A stretch of 64,000 bases of DNA from DASSFG01 sp035547915 (GTDB taxonomy: Bacteria; Planctomycetota; Planctomycetia; Pirellulales; JAICIG01). The notes under the pieces were generated by a model. That model searched no databases. It was not told where the DNA came from and worked only from the letters and a program-made list of their open reading frames with translations. A program made the translations under genes and the position numbers. The first letter of the stretch is position 1. Each line of letters begins with the position of its first letter. The stretch spans positions 1 through 64,000 of the forward strand of contig DASZTS010000018.1 of the NCBI GenBank assembly GCA_035547915.1, given 5' to 3'. Shown piece by piece: positions 36,108 through 44,123 of this stretch.

Positions 36108-37499
36108 TCACGACGTCGGCCGCAGATTGTATTGGCGAATCTTGTCGAAGAGTTGCCGGCGGCTGATGCCTAACTGACGTGCGGCATGCGTGCGGTTCCA
36201 ATTTGCGCTTTCCAGCGCCTGGGCGATCACGCGCTGCTCCGTTTCTGCCAGGATTTCTTTGAGCTGCCAGCCACCTTCGGGTGTAGATGGTCTGACGGGC
36301 GAGCGCGGCGCGGTGGCCGGTGCCAGGTCGTCGCGCAGGATCAATCGCCCTCTGGCCAAGGCTGCCGCGCGGGCGAGCACATTCTGCAATTCACGCACGT
36401 TTCCTGGCCACGGCTGTTGCGCGAGCCAAGCAGATGCGTCGGGCGAAAGCGCGAGGCGAGGCCATTCGTATTTCTTCGCCAAACGAGCGATGATGTGCTC
36501 GGCGATGAGCGGAATGTCGTCTCGGCGGTCGGCGAGCATCGGCAATTCGATCGTCACGACGTTGAGACGGTACCAGAGATCGGCGCGGAATTTCTCGTCG
36601 GCGATCATGGCGGCCAGGTCGCGATTGGTGGCGGAAACGATTCGCACGTTCGACCTCACCGTCTGGTTGCCGCCTACGCGCTCGAAACTCCCGGTTTGAA
36701 CGACGCGGAGCAGCTTGGCCTGTAAATCGATATCCAGATCGCCGATCTCGTCGAGAAACAGCGTGCCGCCGTCGGCTTGTTCAAAGCGGCCGACGCGCTG
36801 CGCCACGGCACCCGTGAAGGCGCCCCGCTCGTGTCCGAACAGTTCGCTTTCCAGCAACGTCGGGCTGAGTGCCGCGCAATTCACCTTGATGAAAGGTCGG
36901 CCCGCACGCGGCGAATTCGCATGGATGGCGTTGGCGACCAGTTCCTTACCCGTGCCGCTCTCGCCCAAGATCAACACGGGTTCGTGCGTGGTCGCCACAC
37001 GGCCAATCGTCTTGAACACTTCCATCATGGCCGGAGTTCGGCCGACGAGTTCCTCATCCGCGACGTCGGCCCGCTCGTCGGCCCGCTCGATTTCCATCGC
37101 GCGCACTTGGGCGATCAGGGCTTGCTGGGTGAGTGCGCGTTTCACCGTGATGAGCACTTCGTCGAGGTCGAACGGCTTGGTGATGTAATCGAAGGCGCCG
37201 AGCTTCATGGCCTCGATGGCGCCCTGACTGCCGCCGAACGCCGTGACGACGATGACCGGCGTCTCTTCCAGTTCGTTCTGACACTCGCGCAGCACACCGA
37301 ACCCGTCCAACTCGGGCATTTTCAGGTCGAGCAGCACCAAATTCACGTCCGGCTCTGCCAGCATTTCGGCCGCTTTCCGCCCGTTTTCGGCCTGCCGGAC
37401 CGCATACCCCTCGGCCGAAAGCAGCAGCGCCAGATTCGCGCGAATGGTGGCATCGTCGTCGGCGACGAGAATGGTTGCCTGGCTGCGCGTGTGCGACAT
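36108..37499 (-). CDS. NtrC-family sigma-54 response regulator
   Basis: 463 residues in the classical order: receiver domain (D13-D15, phosphoacceptor D58 in VLLDLKMP, K near 105), AAA+ domain with Walker A GESGTGKE, the sigma-54 contact loop GAFTGA and Walker B GGTLFLDEIGDL, and a Fis-type HTH at the C-terminus (NRTHAARQLGISRRQLFDKIRQY). It activates sigma-54 promoters on phosphorylation, probably by the kinase encoded immediately upstream (4-bp gap). Target genes are not clear; no -24/-12 promoter was identified with confidence here. The start at 37499 was chosen by the start of the receiver domain; the longer frame to 37577 overlaps the kinase gene. Confidence 0.95.
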   Translation of the reverse strand: MSHTRSQATILVADDDATIRANLALLLSAEGYAVRQAENGRKAAEMLAEPDVNLVLLDLKMPELDGFGVLRECQNELEETPVIVVTAFGGSQGAIEAMKLGAFDYITKPFDLDEVLITVKRALTQQALIAQVRAMEIERADERADVADEELVGRTPAMMEVFKTIGRVATTHEPVLILGESGTGKELVANAIHANSPRAGRPFIKVNCAALSPTLLESELFGHERGAFTGAVAQRVGRFEQADGGTLFLDEIGDLDIDLQAKLLRVVQTGSFERVGGNQTVRSNVRIVSATNRDLAAMIADEKFRADLWYRLNVVTIELPMLADRRDDIPLIAEHIIARLAKKYEWPRLALSPDASAWLAQQPWPGNVRELQNVLARAAALARGRLILRDDLAPATAPRSPVRPSTPEGGWQLKEILAETEQRVIAQALESANWNRTHAARQLGISRRQLFDKIRQYNLRPTS

Positions 37500-37503
37500 T
37501 TCG

Positions 37504-38904
37504 TCAGGAATCGGTTGGCAGTGTGATACGGAAACGAGCCCCCTTCTCCGTGCCGGGAACGAGTTCAATAGTACCACTGTGTTGGATCACGATCTCGCGG
37601 CAAATGGCGAGCCCCAGGCCCGTTCCCTGCGGACGAGTCGTAAAGAATGGTTCGAATAGGCGCGGCGCGATGTCTGCGGCAATGCCGTCGCCGGTATCGG
37701 CAAAATCGATGACGGCATCGCCGCCCGTGGGCTCGGACCGTGTCGTGACCTCTAACCGTCCACCCGCGGGCATGGCATCGAGTGCATTCGTGATCAAATT
37801 GGCGAAGACCTGCCGCAGCGCCGCATCGGAGCCAGCGATGTCCGGCAAGTTCGCACTCAAGTGGGCATCGATTTCGACACCTTGCTGGGCGGCCTGCACC
37901 GCGAACAGTTCCAACGTTTCGCGGAGTAAAGCGTTGACGTCGATCGATACATGAGCGGTACCGTCGGCCCGCGAAAACTGTAGCAGTTGGGTCACAGTAT
38001 CATTGAGCCGATCGACGGCATGCACCACGGCAACCAGGGATTCGGGCGTGGTGGCTCGCTCCGGCATCCGCTGCCAGAGCTGGACGGTCGAGCGGATGGC
38101 GGCCAATGGGTTGCGTATCTCGTGTGCCACGCCGGCCAGCAACTTGCCCAACGACGCCAATCGCTCCGACCGCCGCAGTTCGTCGCGGAGACGCGTTTGT
38201 TCGCGCTGTTCGCGTTTGAGGTTGATGCCCAATCGCGCGGTCAGCCCCAGGGCGAGCAGCAGCCCGGCCAGTGCCAAGGCGGTCGAGGTCTGATAACGGC
38301 GGACCTGACGATCGAGCAGTCGTGGATCGACGAGGCGATACATGACCCATGTCGCGGCGGCCGCGGGGCGCACGGTGCCCACCGGCTCGGTGACGATCAT
38401 GACGCGACTGGGACCGACGTCTCGGATCGAAACCGATACTTCGCCGGACGGCAGTGTGAGACTGTCGCGCACTTGTATCCGGATGTAGGGCTCCTCCAAT
38501 GGTGGCGGATCGCTCTTGTCGGGATGCTGTTTTCGCTTCGGACGGTCGGTCGGGAAGGCATATCCGGCGAAACGGTCCAATGCGCCGTTCAGATAGAAAC
38601 CACCCTCGACTCCTGGTTGCTTGCTCAGCACCTGTTCCGTGATCTGCCCAAATCGGCGGCTATGCCGATGCCATTCGTCGACGGTGCTCACATCCGGGCG
38701 ATGGTCCACCAACGTTCCAGCGGCCGCGGCCATCGCGGAACTGGCTTCGCGCAGGCGATTGCGCGCGGCCCGCTCCAACTCGGGTGCGGCTCGCGCCGTA
38801 AAGACATCGTAGACCAGGGCGGCCAAGGAGCCGAAAAAGAGAGCGGCCAGCAGCGTGAGCTGCAACGATAGCGGAACGGACAGTCTTCGCTTAATCAAAG
38901 CCAT
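37504..38904 (-). CDS. Membrane sensor histidine kinase partner of the NtrC-type regulator
   Basis: 466 residues. TM1 is at about 12-32, a periplasmic sensing region of about 170 residues follows, and TM2 is at about 206-226. A coiled coil leads to HisKA (GKLLAGVAHEIRNPLAAI, H261) and HATPase with NLITNALDAMP, DTGDGIA and GTGLGLAIC. This layout is like ZraS/AtoS kinases paired with NtrC regulators. The periplasmic domain has no recognised fold, so the signal is unknown. The ATG at 38904 gives a short cytoplasmic N-terminus before TM1. Confidence 0.93.
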   Translation of the reverse strand: MALIKRRLSVPLSLQLTLLAALFFGSLAALVYDVFTARAAPELERAARNRLREASSAMAAAAGTLVDHRPDVSTVDEWHRHSRRFGQITEQVLSKQPGVEGGFYLNGALDRFAGYAFPTDRPKRKQHPDKSDPPPLEEPYIRIQVRDSLTLPSGEVSVSIRDVGPSRVMIVTEPVGTVRPAAAATWVMYRLVDPRLLDRQVRRYQTSTALALAGLLLALGLTARLGINLKREQREQTRLRDELRRSERLASLGKLLAGVAHEIRNPLAAIRSTVQLWQRMPERATTPESLVAVVHAVDRLNDTVTQLLQFSRADGTAHVSIDVNALLRETLELFAVQAAQQGVEIDAHLSANLPDIAGSDAALRQVFANLITNALDAMPAGGRLEVTTRSEPTGGDAVIDFADTGDGIAADIAPRLFEPFFTTRPQGTGLGLAICREIVIQHSGTIELVPGTEKGARFRITLPTDS

Positions 38905-38981
38905 GGGCGGATGACAGCCGGCGGAATGACGCGACCGCGGGCCATGTCACCCGCGGTCGGTCGTTCCGTCCATCTAGTGTA

Positions 38982-39073
38982 GAGCAACCGACAAAACCGG
39001 ATCGAGCTGCGAAAAACCTGCGTTTCACGGCCGACTCTTTTCTTGCTCAGGCTTCCGGGTTTGTCGGCCGCGC
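38982..39073 (-). repeat. Dispersed palindromic repeat, copy B (full)
   Basis: The arm GAGCAACCGACAAAACCGG at 38982-39000 and the core CGTTTCACGGCCGA are shared with the reverse complement of copy C (48474-48573). The right half ends GCTTCCGGGTTTGTCGGCCG immediately before the stop codon (39074-39076, minus strand) of the OB-like repeat protein gene. Full length is about 92 bp. Confidence 0.85.
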
Positions 39074-39880
39074 TTACCGATCCTGTTCGAGTTGCTCGAT
39101 TTCTCGTTGCAGGCGTGCGAGTTGCTTTTTCAGATCGCGAATGCGCTCGGCTCGATCTGCGTCTGCCGATCGTCGTCCGCGATCGCCCGCACGTTGCGCG
39201 GGCGCGTCGCGTCGGGCCACGAGCTCGTCATTCTCCGCCGAGGCATCGGTTCGTAAATTCGTGAGCGACGCGACCTCGAAATGCTCGTCCCCCTTGGGCG
39301 TCGTTTCGGCAAAGCCGATCGCTTCCACTTTATCGCCGCGCTTCACGACCGCGGCGAAGCGATCGGCAAGATGCGGCGGCCAATGCAGAATCGTACCGTC
39401 GTCGAGCACGGCGCCATCCACCTCACCTTTTGGCGCGGTGGTTGTGCGGTCGACCGTGCCACGGATTGTTTCCTTGGGGGCGCGTCGCCGCGGCGGCGCA
39501 GGACGCTCTTCGCGGCGACCCGGACCAGGACGACGCTCGTCGTTCTTCACCGTGACGTTGGTGTCGTCGTTGGTCAAGGTGCGAACTTCGAGACGGACGT
39601 CTCCTTCGGGACTGGTACGCAGGGTTCCCTTCGCCGTAACTCGGTCTCCGCGCTGTATTGCGTCGGCAAACCGGCCTTCGAGGTGTGGCGGCCAGTGCAG
39701 AATCGTGTCGTCGTCGAGTACCGCGCCGTCGACTTCACCCTTGGGAGCGGTCGTCATCGACTCGATCGTTCCGCGCACCGTTTTCGATTCACCATCGCGG
39801 GGACCTTGTGCCTGCAACTGGCCGCTTGTCGCCAAGCAGGCAAGGCATGCGGGAAGCAACGTGCCCTTAAACAACCCCAT
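39074..39880 (-). CDS. Secreted protein with two tandem repeat domains and a C-terminal coiled coil
   Basis: 268 residues with a signal peptide ending near LQAQ. Two tandem domains, about 33-104 and 136-208, share the sequence TTAPKGEVDGAVLDD and TILHWPPHL, an arrangement like small OB-fold barrels. A Pro/Arg-rich linker (about 115-138) joins them. The last 30 residues are a heptad-rich helix (RIRDLKKQLARLQREIEQLEQ). Start at 39880 is supported by GAGGAG; 39904 has none. I know no function. It follows the NtrC/kinase pair on the same strand, which could mean regulation in trans or only proximity. Confidence 0.7.
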   Translation of the reverse strand: MGLFKGTLLPACLACLATSGQLQAQGPRDGESKTVRGTIESMTTAPKGEVDGAVLDDDTILHWPPHLEGRFADAIQRGDRVTAKGTLRTSPEGDVRLEVRTLTNDDTNVTVKNDERRPGPGRREERPAPPRRRAPKETIRGTVDRTTTAPKGEVDGAVLDDGTILHWPPHLADRFAAVVKRGDKVEAIGFAETTPKGDEHFEVASLTNLRTDASAENDELVARRDAPAQRAGDRGRRSADADRAERIRDLKKQLARLQREIEQLEQDR

Positions 39881-40381
39881 CCACGCTCCTCGTCTTCGTA
39901 TCATCGTAATGCTCCTTCAAGCAACGTCTCGTCACATTTCGCCAGAAACGATTTCTGACCGTGCTCTGCGATAGAGAGGCGAATGATGTGCCGTCGACCG
40001 AACGCGTGCCACTACCGTGAACGACGCCGCGCGCTAACTACTTGATCGCCCGAGGTTTCTGGCACTGCCAGGTTCGATCTGGTTGCTCGCGAGAACTTCG
40101 CTTGCGATGAGTGCGAACGCGGGGCTGGGCAGCTTTCCCCCGGACGACGCGGGGGATTTTTGCTCGTTCGCTCGAATCGGAGCGCAGCTCTTTGACGTGG
40201 CGCGGGCGCACACCCGGCAAGGCGACGTTCGCTGGCATCCGTCGCCCACCGTAGCAGTCGCTCGCTTCCACAGGAAGGCGCAGCTTAGCCCGCCGGCGCG
40301 TCATCCGACCGCCTGGAACGGAAGCGCGCCACGTATTGTTAAGCGCCGCTCGGGAGCGGAGGAATGCTCAACGATCAGAAG
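39881..40381. other. Intergenic stretch, no confident gene
   Basis: About 500 bp. Short open frames on both strands have unusual composition (Arg/Ser-rich) and no start signals, and I reject them. It includes a terminator-like hairpin at 40136-40161. It should hold the promoter of the OB-like repeat gene at its left end. Confidence 0.5.
40136..40161 (+). terminator. Terminator-like hairpin without an obvious gene
   Basis: TCCCCCG (40136-40142) and CGGGGGA (40150-40156) form a 7-bp stem with a 7-base loop, followed by TTTTT (40157-40161). It is correctly oriented to end a plus-strand transcript, but no plus-strand gene precedes it. Confidence 0.45.
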
Positions 40382-41131
40382 CTATTTCGGCTCGGCAAAT
40401 CTCTCGGGATCGACCTGGTCGAGTGCCTTGAACTCGGTGACTTCGGCTTCGACGAAGGTGTTCCCGTCGCGTTTGGCTTCGTGCTTCGTCGCCTTCTTGA
40501 TGCCGCCGAAGTCTTTGAATTCGCTGTAGGTCGTTTCTTGAGTGAATTCCTCGCCGTTGAAAGAGCGCACGTTGGCGACGGCCCTTACCGGCAAATGGGT
40601 CTTCTTGCTGAAGAAGAGTTTGAAATCCTTGCCATCGGGACCGGTTACTTTGGTGGCAACCTCGTCGCTTTCATTCGCCGCCTCGGCCAATTCGATCTTA
40701 AACTCCTTCGACTTCAACGGGAGGATGAGGCCCGCGGGAATCGTTTGCAGATAGATGGTCCGTTTCTCGTTCGTCAGATCGTCGCCGGTGATTTCCATGG
40801 GAGTGTCGCCGAACGTGCGCCAGCCGTGATCGCCATTGATCACGACGACGACCTTGAACGGATTTCCGCCGAAGTCGCCGGAGAATTCCTGGCGGAACTT
40901 GTCGATCCCCGCCCACGTCGATTCCGCGGTGAAGCTGCTTTCATTCTCACCGAAGCGGAAAGTTCCCTTCGTCTTCCAGGTGAACGCTTTGGCCGCGCCG
41001 AACTTGGCCTCTCCTCCCATCGCCTGGATAGCCTTGTCGACCACCGCCTTGGCATCATCGGCGGCACTCGCCGGCGCATTCGGTTGGCATGCGAGGACTA
41101 CGAAGAGAACGGGGCAAAAGATGCCTCTCAT
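40382..41131 (-). CDS. Secreted LolA-like lipoprotein-sorting-type protein
   Basis: 249 residues with a signal peptide (about 1-24). The body is a beta-rich fold of the LolA/LppX type: FTWKTKGTFRFGENESSFTAE, KFRQEFSGDFGGNPFKVVVVIN and DGHGWRTFG-like HGWRTFG. Planctomycete proteins with this pattern form a large family without known role. The mature N-terminus has a helix (DDAKAVVDKAIQAMGGEAKFGAAK), typical of the family. It is a single gene, divergent from the riboswitch operon. Confidence 0.65.
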   Translation of the reverse strand: MRGIFCPVLFVVLACQPNAPASAADDAKAVVDKAIQAMGGEAKFGAAKAFTWKTKGTFRFGENESSFTAESTWAGIDKFRQEFSGDFGGNPFKVVVVINGDHGWRTFGDTPMEITGDDLTNEKRTIYLQTIPAGLILPLKSKEFKIELAEAANESDEVATKVTGPDGKDFKLFFSKKTHLPVRAVANVRSFNGEEFTQETTYSEFKDFGGIKKATKHEAKRDGNTFVEAEVTEFKALDQVDPERFAEPK

Positions 41132-41469
41132 GAAATCGCCTTTCGATGTGGGAGTGAAAACTGCCTATCCGAGCACCGGTGTTGTTGCGATGCTGATATT
41201 CCGCATTTCGACCGGTTTTCGAAAAGTGTCTGAAGACGTGGTAACCGGTTGTCGCACCGCCAGCCTCAGCATTCTGACCGCCCTCGCGGCGGATGGCAAG
41301 CAACGAGTGAGGAGGTAAGCCTTGCGCTCGAACGGATAATCGTTTTCTCGCGCCGAGGACCGAAACCCCTCAATCCGCGGAGAGATTGGCCAGCGCCGGA
41401 CAAGCGATCGTTTGCTATCGGCGGCGGTGCTTGACGCCCGCTCAGTGCATCGCTAGAACAGTCCGGTCT
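41132..41469. other. Divergent intergenic region upstream of the riboswitch
   Basis: About 340 bp between the LolA-like gene (minus) and the riboswitch (plus). It should contain both promoters; I cannot name hexamers with confidence. No gene seen. Confidence 0.5.
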
Positions 41470-41644
41470 GACAGGTTCTCCGTGCGGTTTATCGCTCGGG
41501 GATGGAAAGGGAAGCCGGTGAGAATCCGGCACAGGGCCGCTGCTGTATTCGGCGAGAGGTCCAGGCACTTTGCCACTGCGACGTGAGTCGTGGGAAGGCC
41601 GCCTGAACCACGTTACGAGCCGTAAGTCAGAAGACCTGCCTGTC
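41470..41644 (+). promoter_or_regulatory. Cobalamin riboswitch
   Basis: The aptamer starts with GACAGG (41470-41475), which can pair with CCTGTC at 41639-41644. The conserved core GGGAAGCCGGTGAGAATCC is at 41509-41527. The B12 box AAGTCAGAAGACCTGCC sits at 41624-41640, one base different from the usual consensus with AGGAGA. GGGAAGGCC occurs at 41592-41600. The expression platform lies between 41645 and the metE start at 41802, but I could not assign a terminator or sequestering stem with certainty. By known biology, cobalamin binding turns the downstream genes off. Confidence 0.92.
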
Positions 41645-41801
41645 AGGAAGAACACCGTGGTGCCTCGGACCTAGGCCGCCGCGCTGGCAGGATCAGTCCG
41701 TTTCGTGCTCGCGCAGAAAATCGCGCGGAGCAATCCTGCTCGCGTCTGCCGTCCGGGGTCATCACTCTTGCCCGGACCTGGCAGAAAGGACTGTTCGCAC
41801 C

Positions 41802-44123
41802 ATGCTCAGCCATTCTTTGGCATCGGCGACGAATCTCGGTTTTCCGCGGATGGGCCGCAACCGCGAATTGAAGAAGGCCCTGGAACTATCCTGGTCGGGC
41901 AAGGGCTCGGCCGAGCAACTGCAAGCTACCGCTCAGCAGATTCGACGATCGCACTGGGAACTCCAGCGGACCGCGGGCTTGTCGTATGTCCCCTGCAACG
42001 ACTTTTCGTTGTACGACCACATTCTCGACACAGCGGTCATGGTGGGTGTCGTGCCCGACCGCTTCGCCGGCATCACGAACGACCTGGAACGCTACTTCGC
42101 GATGGCGCGTGGCGGTAAGGGATGCGACGGGCGGCCCGGGCCCGTGGCGCTGGAGATGACGAAGTGGTTCGATACCAACTATCACTACCTCGTTCCGGAA
42201 TTCCACGAACAGCAGCCCTTCCGACTGGCCTCCACGAAGCCGCTGGACGAATTCAACGAGGCCAAGTCGCTCGGAGTTCCGGCTCGTCCGGTCCTGGTCG
42301 GTCCAGTCTCCTTCCTGCTGCTCGGCAAGGCGAAGACGCCGGGAATGGAGCCGCTAGACCTTCTGCCGACTCTCGTGCCGGTCTACGAAGAATTGCTCCG
42401 CGGGCTTGCGGCCGCAGGCGCCGAGTGGGTGCAGATCGACGAACCCTGCCTCGTCACCGACGTCGACGATCGTGTCGTCTCCGCGGTGGAGCGAGCCTAC
42501 GCCAAACTGGCTATCGCCGCACCGGCGATCAAGGTGCTTCTGGCGACCTATTTCGGTTCGCTCGGTGAGATCCTGCCGCGCGTGCTCAAGCTTCCCGTCC
42601 ACGCCGTGCATCTCGATCTCGTTCGGGCACCGGAACAACTCGATGCGGCCCTCTCCGTTGTTCCCGCGGGCTTGACGCTGTCGTTGGGCCTCGTCGACGG
42701 TCGCAATGTATGGAGAACCGACCTGGTGCCGGCCCTCGATCGGGCGGAGAAAGCGGTAAAGCATCTCGGCGGCGAGCGGGTCCTGATCGCCCCCTCCTGT
42801 TCCTTGCTGCATGTGCCGATCGACCTCGACGACGAAACCAGCCTCGACGGGGAGGTGCGAGAGTGGCTGGCGTTCGCGAAGCAAAAGATCGAAGAGGTTT
42901 CCATCATCGCGCGTGCGTTAGGCGACGGGCGGCAGGCCGTGGCCAGCGAACTTGCCGCTAACCAGACAGCCATCGACCGTCGCCGGTCCTCACCGCACAC
43001 GCACAACTCGGCCGTCCGCGCGAGGCTCGCTGCAATCACACCGGCGATGCTCGGCCGCCCGCACGCCTATTCCGAGCGGCGGAAGGCCCAACGAGCACGG
43101 CTGTCGCTGCCGGCCTTCCCAACGACAACGATCGGGTCGTTTCCCCAGACCGAGGATGTGCGCAAGGCGCGCGCGGCACGCAAGAACGGCATGCTGTCGG
43201 CGGCCGAATACGATGCCTTCTTGAAGGAAAAGACCGCTGATGCGATCCGCTGGCAGGAGGAGGTCGGGCTCGACGTGCTGGTGCACGGCGAGTTCGAGCG
43301 GAACGACATGGTCGAGTACTTCGGCGAGCAGCTCGACGGGTTCGTATTCACGGCCAACGGCTGGGTACAAAGTTACGGATCGCGGTGCGTCAAGCCGCCC
43401 ATCATCTTCGGCGACGTGGCGCGACGCGCGCCGATGACGACGGCCTGGACGCAATACGCCCAGTCTCTCACAACACGGCCCGTCAAGGGAATGCTGACCG
43501 GGCCGGTGACCATCCTCCACTGGTCGTTCGTCCGCGACGACCAGCCGCGCAGGGACACCTGCTGGCAGATCGCGCTCAGCGTTCGCGACGAGGTGGCCGA
43601 CCTGGAGGCAGGCGGCGCGGCCATTATCCAGATCGACGAGCCGGCCTTGCGCGAAGGGCTGCCGCTACGGCGGAGCGAATGGGCCGCATACCTGCGCTGG
43701 GCGGTCGATGCCTTCCGATTGGCGGCAAGCGTCGCCCGCGACGACACGCAGATTCATACCCACATGTGTTATTGCGAGTTCAACGACGTCATCGATTCGA
43801 TCGCCGCGCTCGATGCCGATGTGATTTCCATCGAGACTTCGCGATCGCAGATGGAACTACTCGCCGCGTTCGGCGACTTCAGGTATCCGAACGAGATCGG
43901 ACCGGGCGTGTACGACATCCATTCCCCGCGCGTGCCGACACAGCCGGAGATCGAACAGTTGCTCGCCAAAGCGCTGGCCGTGCTCTCACCCGATCAGGTG
44001 TGGGTGAACCCGGACTGCGGCTTGAAGACGAGACGTTGGGAAGAAGTTAAGCCCGCGCTGGCCACGATGGTCGCGGCGGCAAGAAGCGCTCGTGCACATC
44101 TCGATAAGGACAGGAACCCATGA
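41802..44123 (+). CDS. metE: Cobalamin-independent methionine synthase MetE
   Basis: 773 residues. It transfers the methyl group from 5-methyltetrahydropteroyl-oligoglutamate to homocysteine. The N-terminal half begins ATNLGFPRMGRNRELKKAL. In the C-terminal half the zinc ligands are present: H664 and C666 (HTHMCYCEF), E688 (ISIETSR) and C749 (NPDCGLKTR), equal to E. coli H641, C643, E665 and C726. LHWSFVRDDQPR is typical. The start at 41802 follows AAAGGA. It is the first gene after the cobalamin riboswitch, and its stop overlaps the nrdA start. Confidence 0.97.
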   Translation: MLSHSLASATNLGFPRMGRNRELKKALELSWSGKGSAEQLQATAQQIRRSHWELQRTAGLSYVPCNDFSLYDHILDTAVMVGVVPDRFAGITNDLERYFAMARGGKGCDGRPGPVALEMTKWFDTNYHYLVPEFHEQQPFRLASTKPLDEFNEAKSLGVPARPVLVGPVSFLLLGKAKTPGMEPLDLLPTLVPVYEELLRGLAAAGAEWVQIDEPCLVTDVDDRVVSAVERAYAKLAIAAPAIKVLLATYFGSLGEILPRVLKLPVHAVHLDLVRAPEQLDAALSVVPAGLTLSLGLVDGRNVWRTDLVPALDRAEKAVKHLGGERVLIAPSCSLLHVPIDLDDETSLDGEVREWLAFAKQKIEEVSIIARALGDGRQAVASELAANQTAIDRRRSSPHTHNSAVRARLAAITPAMLGRPHAYSERRKAQRARLSLPAFPTTTIGSFPQTEDVRKARAARKNGMLSAAEYDAFLKEKTADAIRWQEEVGLDVLVHGEFERNDMVEYFGEQLDGFVFTANGWVQSYGSRCVKPPIIFGDVARRAPMTTAWTQYAQSLTTRPVKGMLTGPVTILHWSFVRDDQPRRDTCWQIALSVRDEVADLEAGGAAIIQIDEPALREGLPLRRSEWAAYLRWAVDAFRLAASVARDDTQIHTHMCYCEFNDVIDSIAALDADVISIETSRSQMELLAAFGDFRYPNEIGPGVYDIHSPRVPTQPEIEQLLAKALAVLSPDQVWVNPDCGLKTRRWEEVKPALATMVAAARSARAHLDKDRNP

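Noticed and set aside
40083..40529. 149-codon plus-strand open frame
   Set aside because: It overlaps the 3' end of the LolA-like gene, lacks a ribosome site and has no family-like features.
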